A DNA stretch of 16,914 nucleotides from Gemmatimonadales bacterium (GTDB lineage Bacteria > Gemmatimonadota > Gemmatimonadetes > Gemmatimonadales > GWC2-71-9). The notes beneath the pieces were generated by a model that was not told the DNA's origin, made no database searches, and saw only the letters and a list, made by a program, of their open reading frames with translations. Location: the NCBI GenBank assembly GCA_025924275.1, contig JAICEH010000015.1:1-16914 (forward strand). Direction: 5' to 3'. The position numbers and the translations under genes are program-made. This document shows positions 7,111 through 14,743 of the stretch, piece after piece (the first letter of the stretch is position 1; the number at the start of each line of letters is the position of its first letter).

Positions 7111-9035
7111 GGGGTCAACCTCCACCAGAGGAGCCGGAGCCACCGCACCGGCGCGCGGAGTGCCCGCGCGAGCACCGAGGCGGGATCGGTGAGCACCCGG
7201 GCGTGGGCCGCCATGCCCGGGCGGAGCAGGCCGTCGGGGTTGGGCACCAGGGCGCGGACCGGGAAGCTCGCCTCCCCGGTGGGGACCTGGCCGATGGACG
7301 CGACCCGGCCGCGGAAGGTCCGCTGCGGGAGGGCATCCACCCGGAGCCGGACCTCCTGGCCCGGGCGCACCCGGGCGAGGTCCTTCTGCGCCACCGCGAA
7401 CTCGAGCTCGAGGGTGTCGATCCGGCCCAGCACGAGGAGCTCGCTGCCCAGGTCGAGCTGGCGCCCCACCCGCTCCTCCGGCCGCGCGGTGAGCACCACG
7501 CCGTCCAGCGGCGCCCGAAGCACCAGCGCCTCGACCTGGCCGGCGTAGAGGTCGGCCTCGCGGCGGTAGGCGGCACTCCGCACCAGCTCGAGCCTGGCAC
7601 CCGCGGCGTCGCCCCCGGTCCGGGCCCGCGCCGCCTCGCGCTCCGCCACCAGGGCCTCCGCTTCCGCCGCCTCGCGCCCCGCATGCAGGTCGGGATTCCG
7701 CAGCACGGCGAGCGGGGTGCCGGCCGTGACCACGCTCCCCTCCCGCACCAGCACCTGCTCCACCACGCCGGGGGCGAAGGCCCGCACCTCGGCCCGGTGC
7801 GCCGGCCGGAAGTGCGGCGCCTCGCCTGCCACCCGGAAGGGCCACCGCACCAGCGTCACCAGGGCCAGGAGGACCGCGGCCCCCGCCGCGAGCAACTGCA
7901 GCCGGCGCCGCGGCAGGGCGAGGAGCGCCCGGCGCTTCGCCGCGATCCCGCCCAGCGTGTCGGCCAGCGGCACCTGGTGGTAGAGCTGGGCGTTCCGGAT
8001 CGCCACCGCGGTCTGGGTGGCGAGGATCCCGGCCAGCTCCCGCTGGGCCGGGGTGGCGAAGTCGGTGCGGGCGGCCTCGAAGGCGAGGACGCCGAGGGTG
8101 CCCTCCTCGTCGGCGAGCGGGAGGTAGAGCCCGCTCCCCACCTCGCCCTTGACGAGGTCGTCGCCGAAGATGACCAGGAAGGTCCGCTCCGCGTCGGTGA
8201 TCGGCTCGTCGCGGTCGGTGAGGTAGAAGGCCTCGCCCCGGCCCGCCGCCCATTCGATGCGGGTGCCGAGGTCGCGGATGGCGGGATCGTCGGCATTGAT
8301 GTCGCCCTCGCCCGCCAGGGCGCGGAGCTCGAAGCGGCCGGCGTCGAAGACCCCGACCGCCCCCCGGTCGAAGCTGAGCGCCCGGCTCGCGGCGTTCACC
8401 ACGGTGCGGAGCACGCGGTCGAGGTCGAGGGTGGAGGAGATCTCGCGGCTGATCTCCAGCAGGGTGGCGAGGCCGCCCACCCGCTTCTCCGACTCCAGCA
8501 GCCGCGCGTTCCGCAGGGCCAGCCCGGCGCTCGCGGCGAGGCCCTCGAGCAGCAGCCGGTCGTCGGGGGTGAACACCCCCTGCCCGCCGTCCTTGTCCGC
8601 CACCTGGATGGCGCCCACCGTGACGCCCCCGGCCATCATCGGGGCCGCCATCACCGACTCGACCGCCATCCGCTCGCCGGTGGCCGCCGCCGACGCCGCG
8701 AACCGGGGGTCGTCCACCGCGTGGGTCACCACGGTGGACTTCCCGCGGCTGGCCACGTCGCCCACGAACCCGGTGCCGACCGGCATCAGGGCCCCGATCA
8801 TCCGGGCGCCGGCGCCGCCCTCGGCCAGGACGCAGCGGAGCTGGTCGCCCTCGGTCACCCAGAGGGAGCCGGCCGACGCCCGCAGCACCGCGAGCACCCG
8901 CCGGAACACCTGCGGCAGGAGCTCCCCGGTGTCGAGCGAGGAGTTGAACTCCTGCCCGATCTCCCAGAGGAGCCGGAGGCGCTCGACCTCGGCCTGCAGT
9001 TCCCCGCCGTCCACGGACGGATCCGCCTGGGCCAC
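7107..9035 (-). CDS. GAF-GAF-TM-HlyD fusion: cytosolic sensor joined to an export adaptor
   Basis: A 642-residue inner-membrane protein of unusual build. Residues about 22-180 and 187-352 are two GAF domains (FNSSLDTGELLPQVFRRVL at 30-48 and STLDLDRVLRTVVNAASRAL at 201-220 are their entry helices; IQVADKDGG and LAFEAARTD are core strands). A basic patch (KRRALLALPRRR, 367-378) precedes a transmembrane helix at about 380-398. An HlyD-like adaptor follows: AFAPGVVEQVLVREGSVV (419-436), a short helical hairpin, VLRAPLDGVVLTARP (505-519) and a beta-barrel to about 615. GAF domains usually bind small molecules or mediate dimers, so this may sense a cytosolic signal. I chose the GTG at 9033-9035, preceded by AAGGGG at 9041-9046, over GTG 9074, which would place upstream sequence without GAF homology in the protein. 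Confidence 0.88.
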   Translation of the reverse strand: MAQADPSVDGGELQAEVERLRLLWEIGQEFNSSLDTGELLPQVFRRVLAVLRASAGSLWVTEGDQLRCVLAEGGAGARMIGALMPVGTGFVGDVASRGKSTVVTHAVDDPRFAASAAATGERMAVESVMAAPMMAGGVTVGAIQVADKDGGQGVFTPDDRLLLEGLAASAGLALRNARLLESEKRVGGLATLLEISREISSTLDLDRVLRTVVNAASRALSFDRGAVGVFDAGRFELRALAGEGDINADDPAIRDLGTRIEWAAGRGEAFYLTDRDEPITDAERTFLVIFGDDLVKGEVGSGLYLPLADEEGTLGVLAFEAARTDFATPAQRELAGILATQTAVAIRNAQLYHQVPLADTLGGIAAKRRALLALPRRRLQLLAAGAAVLLALVTLVRWPFRVAGEAPHFRPAHRAEVRAFAPGVVEQVLVREGSVVTAGTPLAVLRNPDLHAGREAAEAEALVAEREAARARTGGDAAGARLELVRSAAYRREADLYAGQVEALVLRAPLDGVVLTARPEERVGRQLDLGSELLVLGRIDTLELEFAVAQKDLARVRPGQEVRLRVDALPQRTFRGRVASIGQVPTGEASFPVRALVPNPDGLLRPGMAAHARVLTDPASVLARALRAPVRWLRLLWWRLTP

Positions 9036-9086
9036 GTCCCCCCCTTCCCGGTGGGTCGCGCTGATTCGGGGCACTGAGATAGCACA

Positions 9087-9118
9087 AGCCGGCTCCCCCC
9101 GCGAGGGGGGAGCCGGCT
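9087..9118 (-). terminator. Strong GC hairpin after the small peptide genes (terminator or attenuator)
   Basis: A perfect 14-bp stem (9087-9100 with 9105-9118) closes a 4-base loop. It lies 26 bases after the stop of the 51-aa peptide gene and about 50 bases before the GAF-HlyD start. On the minus strand it is followed by a weak T-rich stretch (TGTGCTAT), so it is not a textbook intrinsic terminator. Its place between peptide and machinery genes fits partial termination, giving more peptide than machinery transcript, or protection of the short upstream mRNA. Confidence 0.65.
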
Positions 9119-9144
9119 CGGGGTCGCACCCGTACGGTTGGGCT

Positions 9145-9300
9145 TCAGGCCCCCGGGGAGCCCAGCTTGCCCGGAGCGATCCGGTCCTCGAGCTCCTCGA
9201 CCGTCAGCTCGACCGCTTCGGCGTCCTTGCCGGTCGCCTTGCGGACCATCTCCTTCTGCTCGTTGGTCAGCGGAAGGCGGAAATTCTCGTTGCTCGGCAT
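9145..9300 (-). CDS. Small peptide A (51 aa), candidate substrate/precursor
   Basis: A 51-residue, highly charged, soluble peptide with no Cys, no signal peptide and no membrane segment. The ATG at 9298-9300 has an ideal GGAGG at 9306-9310, 5 bases away. The N-terminal half (LTNEQKEMVRKATGKDAEA) looks helical. Residues 30-46 carry a block, VELTVEELEDRIAPGKL, that recurs nearly unchanged in the neighbouring peptide, followed by a short tail GSPGA. The LTxEELE pattern recalls leader peptides of ribosomal peptide natural products, but no GG cleavage site is present. It lies just upstream of the adaptor/protease operon, behind a hairpin. I recognise no named family. A precursor or exported signal peptide is the leading guess; a small regulatory partner of the membrane proteins is the alternative. 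Confidence 0.75.
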   Translation of the reverse strand: MPSNENFRLPLTNEQKEMVRKATGKDAEAVELTVEELEDRIAPGKLGSPGA

Positions 9301-9336
9301 CTGATCCTCCGTGGGTGGATGGGTACTTCGATTCGT

Positions 9337-9353
9337 CCCGGGACCGGCCCGGG
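9337..9353 (-). promoter_or_regulatory. Short hairpin between the two peptide genes
   Basis: CCCGGG at 9337-9342 pairs with CCCGGG at 9348-9353 around a 5-base loop. The stem starts directly after the stop of peptide B (9354-9356) on the coding strand. It has no T-tract, so it may stabilise or process the message rather than end it. A 6-bp GC stem is not rare in DNA of this composition. Confidence 0.35.
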
Positions 9354-9494
9354 CTACATCAGCTTCGCCGGCGCGATCCGCTCCTCGAGTTCCTGCACCG
9401 TGAGCTCGACCTCGGCCCGGTCCTTCGCGTCGGTACGGGCCTGGTCCTTCTGCTCCTCGGCCTTGGCGGCATTGTTGGTGTCGCTGCTGGACAT
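9354..9494 (-). CDS. Small peptide B (46 aa), paralogue of peptide A
   Basis: A 46-residue charged, Cys-free peptide and the first gene of the minus-strand set. The ATG at 9492-9494 has GGAGG at 9500-9504, 5 bases away, the same layout as peptide A. The N-terminal part (MSSSDTNNAAKAEEQKDQAR) is hydrophilic and differs from that of A. Residues 29-45 read VELTVQELEERIAPAKL, matching A at 14 of 17 positions, and the protein ends one residue later in Met. So the conserved block forms the C-terminus rather than an N-terminal leader. Two adjacent genes with matching ribosome sites and a shared block are strong evidence of real coding. I do not recognise a named family; see peptide A for possible roles. 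Confidence 0.75.
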   Translation of the reverse strand: MSSSDTNNAAKAEEQKDQARTDAKDRAEVELTVQELEERIAPAKLM

Positions 9495-9538
9495 CGATTC
9501 CTCCCTGTGGCGGTGAGCGGATCGGCTGAACCCGGGGG

Positions 9539-9607
9539 CAACTTGCCTGGCCTGCGTGAATCCAGCGTGATCGCCCCTTGCCCCTCCGTGATTCGGCCTG
9601 CAACTTG
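9539..9607. promoter_or_regulatory. Direct repeats in the divergent promoter region (possible operator)
   Basis: The 127-base space between peptide B and the divergent regulator holds GTGAATC (9556-9562) and GTGATCG (9567-9573), whose starts are exactly 11 bases apart, and a third copy GTGATTC (9588-9594). CAACTTG also occurs twice (9539-9545, 9601-9607). SARP-family activators are known to bind heptamer direct repeats with 11-base spacing, so this region could be the regulator's own target. The copies are only 4-6 of 7 identical and no clear -10/-35 boxes are visible. Confidence 0.3.
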
Positions 9608-9621
9608 GCGCCCAATCCCGC

Positions 9622-11595
9622 ATGCCCGACGTCTCGCTGTCGCTCTTCGGAGCGCCCCGGGCGGACGGCCCGCCGGGGGGGGAGGGGATCGGGAGCAAGC
9701 CCTTGGCCCTCCTCACCTTCCTCGCGCTGGAGCCGGGTCCGCACCGCCGCGAAGAGCTCGCCGCCCTGCTCTGGGGCGACGCGCCCGAGGAAGCCGCGCG
9801 CGCCTCCCTGCGCCAGGCCCTGGCCCAGCTCCGCCCCCTCCTCGGCCCCGACCTCCAGGCCGACCGGCACCAGATCGGGCTGTGCCGGCCGGTCCCCTCC
9901 GACGTGGAGCGCTTCCTGGCCGCGGCCGACCGGTCGGCGGCGGAGGCGGCACAGTTCGAGGTGCCCCGGTTCCTCGGCGGGTTCTCCCTCCGCGGCGCCG
10001 GGGCCTTCGACGAGTGGGCGGCCCGCACCCGCCGCCGCCTGCTCCAGCGCTACGAGGCAGCCCTCCGGGAGGTGGCCCAGGACGCGGTGGCCCGCTGCCG
10101 CTGGCGCGAGGCGCTGGGGATCGCGGAGCGCTGGCTCGAGACCGACCCGCTCTCGGAAGAGGCCACCGGGGCCGCGATGCAGGCGCTCCACTGCCTGGGC
10201 GACCGGGGTGCAGCACTGGCCCGCTACCAGGAGCTCCGCGCCCGGCTGGCGGAGGAGGCTTCGGCCACCCCCCTCCCCTGGCTGGCCGACCTGGCGCGGC
10301 GGATCGAGCGCTCGGCGCCAACCGCCGCGCCGGAGGACCTGGCCGCCGCCCCCTGCTTCGAGGGCGACCTGGTGGGGCGGGAGGCGGCGTGGGCCGACCT
10401 CGCCGCCGCCTGGGCGGGAGCACTCCGCGGGGCCGGGGGCGCGGCCATCATCGAGGGGGAGGCGGGTGTCGGGAAGACCCGGCTGGCGGAGGAGTTCGGC
10501 CGCTGGGTGGCGGCGCGGGGCGGCACCTGGCTCCGGGGGCAGTGCTGGCAGGCGGGGGGTGCGGGGCCCTTCGGTCCGATGGCCACCGCCCTCCGCGGGG
10601 TGCTCGAGGCACCAGGCCTCGCGGGGGCGCCGCCCGAGGCGCTGTCGGAGCTCTCCCGGCTGGTGCCCGAGATCCGGGCGCGCTTCGCCGGCGTCCCCGC
10701 GCCCCCGCCGGGCGGCACCCCCGCGGGCCGGCAGCAGCTCTTCGAGGGGATCGCGCAGGTGCTCCTGGCCGCGGCCGCGGAAGGGCCGGTGCTGCTCACG
10801 GTGGACGACGCGCAGTGGTGCGACGCCGACTCCTGCGCCCTGCTCCAGTTCCTCGGCCCGCGGCTCGGCGCGGCGCCGATCCTCCTCGTGACGACGGTGA
10901 CCGAGGGGGAGATGGGCCGGGAGGCGCCCGCCGCCCGGCTCCTCCCCTGGCTCGCGGCACGGGGAGCCGTGCGGGTGACGCTCGAGCCCTTCTCCCGGGC
11001 GGAGGTCTGGGAGCTGGTGCGGCAGCTGGGGAACATCCGGGCGCCGCAGGGGGCCCGGCGGTTCGCCGAACGGCTGCACGAGGTCACCGCCGGGAATCCC
11101 TTCCACGTGATCGAGCTGCTCAAGTCGCTCTTCAGCGCCGGTGCCATCGGGCTCACACCGGTGTCCCGCGAGTGGGTGGTGGAGACTCATTCCGACGGCC
11201 CCGACCTGGCGGCGGTGACCCTTCCCCGCGCGGTGCGCGAGGCGATCGCGCACCGGGTGGACCGGCTCCCCTACGAGCTGCGCGACGTGCTGGCCACGGT
11301 GGCCATGGCGCAGGGGCCGGTGAGCCTCGAGGTGCTCACCCTGGTGCACGGGATGTCGCGGCTCCGCGCCGCGGCACTGGGCGACGCGCTGATCGAGCGG
11401 CACCTCCTCCGGGCGGAGGAGGGCGCCTACGTGCCGGCGCACCCCACCATCGCGAGCGTGGTGCGGGGGATGCTGAGCCCGGCGCGGGCGGAGGAACTCC
11501 GGCGGGTGCTGCTGGCGGCCCGGGCCGGCGGCGCGGAGGCGCCCGAGCCCGCGGCGCTCCGGGGCACGGACCTGGACCTGCGGGTGGTAAGGTAG
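9622..11595 (+). CDS. SARP/AfsR-like transcriptional regulator: BTAD plus AAA ATPase
   Basis: A 657-residue cytosolic regulator and the only plus-strand gene. Residues about 4-90 form an OmpR-like winged helix (SLSLFGAPRA start; SLRQALAQLRPLLG at 62-75). Residues about 93-235 are the all-helical bacterial transcriptional activation domain (LLQRYEAALREVA at 140-152; RWLETDPLSEEATG at 170-183). An AAA/NTPase module follows, with Walker A GEAGVGKT (279-286) and Walker B LLTVDDAQW (391-399). Known relatives either activate antibiotic or peptide gene clusters or act as ATP-dependent switches. It ends soon after the ATPase module, without the long TPR tail of AfsR or MalT. No Shine-Dalgarno is visible before ATG 9622. 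It is divergent from the peptide genes, so control of that operon is the natural inference. Its stop lies 1 base from the repeat at 11597. Confidence 0.9.
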   Translation: MPDVSLSLFGAPRADGPPGGEGIGSKPLALLTFLALEPGPHRREELAALLWGDAPEEAARASLRQALAQLRPLLGPDLQADRHQIGLCRPVPSDVERFLAAADRSAAEAAQFEVPRFLGGFSLRGAGAFDEWAARTRRRLLQRYEAALREVAQDAVARCRWREALGIAERWLETDPLSEEATGAAMQALHCLGDRGAALARYQELRARLAEEASATPLPWLADLARRIERSAPTAAPEDLAAAPCFEGDLVGREAAWADLAAAWAGALRGAGGAAIIEGEAGVGKTRLAEEFGRWVAARGGTWLRGQCWQAGGAGPFGPMATALRGVLEAPGLAGAPPEALSELSRLVPEIRARFAGVPAPPPGGTPAGRQQLFEGIAQVLLAAAAEGPVLLTVDDAQWCDADSCALLQFLGPRLGAAPILLVTTVTEGEMGREAPAARLLPWLAARGAVRVTLEPFSRAEVWELVRQLGNIRAPQGARRFAERLHEVTAGNPFHVIELLKSLFSAGAIGLTPVSREWVVETHSDGPDLAAVTLPRAVREAIAHRVDRLPYELRDVLATVAMAQGPVSLEVLTLVHGMSRLRAAALGDALIERHLLRAEEGAYVPAHPTIASVVRGMLSPARAEELRRVLLAARAGGAEAPEPAALRGTDLDLRVVR

Positions 11596-11596
11596 G

Positions 11597-11630
11597 GACC
11601 GTCCGACCGTCCGTCTGTCCGTCTGTCCGT

Positions 11631-11633
<3 letters not shown>
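11597..11633. repeat. GTCCGTCT-type repeat between the convergent regulator and hslU stops
   Basis: The 35-base space between two convergent genes is essentially all repeat. The regulator TAG (11593-11595) is followed within one base by GACCGTCCGACCGTCCG, and the array ends in the hslU stop (TAG on the minus strand, 11631-11633). It matches 521-553 at 32 of 33 bases in the same orientation. It has no intrinsic-terminator form. Confidence 0.85.
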
Positions 11634-13130
<1,497 letters not shown>

Positions 13131-13138
13131 CGGCTTTC

Positions 13139-13213
13139 AGGGGAACGGGGAACGGAGAACGGGGAACGGGGGGCAGGGCGGCCCGCTCCCCGTTCCCCGC
13201 TCCCCGTTCCCCT
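13139..13213. repeat. GTTCCCC-type inverted repeat between hslV and hslU
   Basis: On the plus strand four degenerate GGGGAAC units (13139-13171) face CGTTCCCC units (13188-13213) across a short GC spacer, giving a long stem. The right arm runs into the hslV stop codon (TAG, 13212-13214). On the coding strand the arm after the stop reads GGGG-AAC-GGGG-AGC-GGGG-AAC-GGGG, which fits a four-tetrad G-quadruplex pattern. The element occupies the gap where the hslU ribosome site would be expected, so it may affect hslV/hslU translation ratio or mRNA stability. Confidence 0.85.
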
Positions 13214-13745
13214 AGTCCAGCTCCAGTACGGTGATGCTGCGGTTGGTGAAGACGCAGATGTCCGCCGCGATCTCGAGCGAGCGGCGGACGATCTCCGCGG
13301 CGTTGCGGCCATCCTCCGGCAGGAGCGCCCGCGCGGCGGCGAGCGCGAAGTTCCCGCCCGAGCCCACCGCCATGATGCCGTCGTCGGGCTCGATCAGCTC
13401 GCCCCCGCCCGACAGCAGGAAGATGTGCTCCCGGTCCGCCACCACCAGCAGCGCCTCGAGCCGCCGGAGCACCCGGTCGCTCCGCCAATCCTTGGCCAGC
13501 TCCACGGCGGCCCGCGGCAGGTTGGCCGGGTGGCGGTCGAGCTTCTCCTCGAACTTCTCGTACAGCGTGAGCGCGTCGGCCACCGAGCCGGCGAATCCGG
13601 CCAGCACCTTGCCGCCCTTGAGCGCGCGCACCTTGGTGGCCTGGCCCTTCACCACCGTGTCGCCGATGGTGACCTGCCCGTCGCCGCCGAGGGCGGTGCG
13701 GCCGTCCTTGCGGACGGCAATGATGGTCGTGCCGTGGAAGGTCAT
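13212..13745 (-). CDS. hslV: HslV, proteolytic subunit of the HslUV protease
   Basis: Threonine protease that forms the dodecameric core of HslUV in the cytosol. The 177-residue product begins MTFHGTTIIAV. By alignment with family members the catalytic Thr is residue 6, after removal of a five-residue propeptide; FHGTT is common in non-enteric HslV. GGDGQVT (20-26), KVLAGFAGS (46-54), ELAKDWRSDRVLRRLEALL and GSGGNFALAAARALL are family hallmarks. The start at 13743-13745 has AAAGGA at 13749-13754. The frame stays open upstream to 13841, but that extension is only translated repeat (Gly, Glu, Arg, Thr) and is not credible. It lies between xerC and hslU, with repeat arrays on both sides. Confidence 0.97.
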   Translation of the reverse strand: MTFHGTTIIAVRKDGRTALGGDGQVTIGDTVVKGQATKVRALKGGKVLAGFAGSVADALTLYEKFEEKLDRHPANLPRAAVELAKDWRSDRVLRRLEALLVVADREHIFLLSGGGELIEPDDGIMAVGSGGNFALAAARALLPEDGRNAAEIVRRSLEIAADICVFTNRSITVLELD

Positions 13746-13757
13746 GGATCCTTTCCC

Positions 13758-13840
13758 GGGGAACGGGGACCGGGGACCGGTCCGCCCCCCTCCCGTTCCC
13801 TGTTCCCCGTTCCCTGTTCCCCGTTCCCCGCTCCCCGTCA
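13758..13840. repeat. GTTCCCC-type repeat array between xerC and hslV
   Basis: GGGGAACGGGGACCGGGGACC (from 13758) faces a run of CGTTCCCC/TGTTCCCC units (about 13793-13837), so it can form a hairpin. The array touches the xerC stop (TGA, 13838-13840). On the coding strand the sequence after the stop again has four or more G-runs separated by three bases. It belongs to the same family as 13139-13213 and 14788-14818. Confidence 0.8.
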
Positions 13841-14743
13841 CCGCCCCTTGGGATGCGCCTCCCGGTACACCTGCTTCAACCGCTCCACGCTGGTGTGGGT
13901 GTACACCTGCGTGGTGCTCAGGCTCGCGTGCCCCAGGAGCTCCTGCACTGACCGGAGGTCCGCCCCCGCGTCGAGCAGGTGGGTGGCGAAGGTGTGCCGG
14001 AGCGAGTGGGTCCGGAGGCCGTCGGCGCCGATCCCATCCAGCAGCCGGTGCACCACCCGCTGGACTCCGCGCGGGCTGAGCCGCCGGCCCGACGGGTTGA
14101 GGAACAGCGCCTCGCGCTCCGCGCCCGGCCGCCGGAGCAGCGCTTCGCGGGCCTCAAGATACCTCCGGAGCGCCGCGACCGCCCGCGAGCCCACCGGCAC
14201 GATCCGCTCCTTGCCGCCCTTGCCCCGCACCTTCACCAGGTCGGCGAACAGGTCGAGCTCCGCCACCCGGAGGCCGGCCAGCTCGGCCAGCCGGAGCCCC
14301 GAGGCGTAGAACAGCTCGAGGATGGCGAGGTCGCGGAGCTCGGTCGGGCCCCCGGCCGCGGCACGGGCCTCCGCCCACGCGAAGAGCGCCTCGGTGCGCT
14401 CCTGGTCGAGGTAGCCCGGGATCCGCTTCTCCACCCGCGGCACCCGGGCCGCGCGCGCCGCGGCCGAGGCCACCCCTTCGTGCACCTGCAGCCAGCGGTA
14501 GAGGCTCCGCACCGCCGAGAGGGCGCGCGCGGCACTCCGCTTGGCGAGGCCCCGGCGCTCGAACTCGCCCAGGAAGCCGCGGAGCCCGAGCCGGTCCACC
14601 GACGCGAAGGTCCACTCGCCGTAGTGCCGGTCGCAGAACGCCTCGAAGGCCTCCAGGTCCCGCCGGTAGGCCTTCACCGTGTGGGGCGAGAGCTGGCGCT
14701 CGCTGGCCAGGTGACGCAGGAACTCCCCGGACTCGCGCCTCAT
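13838..14743 (-). CDS. xerC: XerC-type tyrosine recombinase
   Basis: Site-specific recombinase, expected to resolve chromosome dimers at dif with a XerD partner. The 301-residue length is typical. The N-terminal SAM-like core-binding domain spans about 3-90 (HLASERQLSPHTVKAYRRDL at 11-30). The catalytic set is complete: Arg 151 (ASGLRLAEL), Lys 175 (GKGGKER), His 246 and Arg 249 (HSLRH), His 272 (LLGHAS) and nucleophile Tyr 281 (VYTHTS). The start (14741-14743) overlaps the trmFO stop as ATGA. In place of a ribosome site there are four tandem GGCGGCTC units, so translation is probably coupled. The upstream in-frame extension to 14836 is repeat-encoded and rejected. The operon context (trmFO before, hslVU after) supports XerC over a phage integrase. 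Confidence 0.94.
   Translation of the reverse strand: MRRESGEFLRHLASERQLSPHTVKAYRRDLEAFEAFCDRHYGEWTFASVDRLGLRGFLGEFERRGLAKRSAARALSAVRSLYRWLQVHEGVASAAARAARVPRVEKRIPGYLDQERTEALFAWAEARAAAGGPTELRDLAILELFYASGLRLAELAGLRVAELDLFADLVKVRGKGGKERIVPVGSRAVAALRRYLEAREALLRRPGAEREALFLNPSGRRLSPRGVQRVVHRLLDGIGADGLRTHSLRHTFATHLLDAGADLRSVQELLGHASLSTTQVYTHTSVERLKQVYREAHPKGR

Noticed and set aside
2483..7192. 1569-codon open frame on the plus strand
   Set aside because: Antisense shadow of lipoprotein 2, kinase, M50 and adaptor genes; low-complexity Ala/Ser/Arg/Pro product with no family motif, as expected at very high GC.
6145..9129. 994-codon minus-strand frame starting at 9129
   Set aside because: Only its last 321 codons are real (lipoprotein adaptor from GTG 7110); the rest is the GAF-HlyD gene read in the wrong frame.
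9145..9300. Peptide A as a class II bacteriocin or lanthipeptide precursor
   Set aside because: No Cys, no Gly-Gly cleavage site, and no LanM, YcaO or radical-SAM gene in the window.
9354..10028. Peptide B as the end of a 224-residue protein starting at 10028
   Set aside because: The upstream part is antisense to the BTAD regulator; the ATG at 9494 has a perfect GGAGG and gives a product matching peptide A.
13746..13841. N-terminal extension of HslV to 13841
   Set aside because: Encoded by GTTCCCC-type repeat; the family N-terminus (FHGTT) and ribosome site fix the start at 13745.
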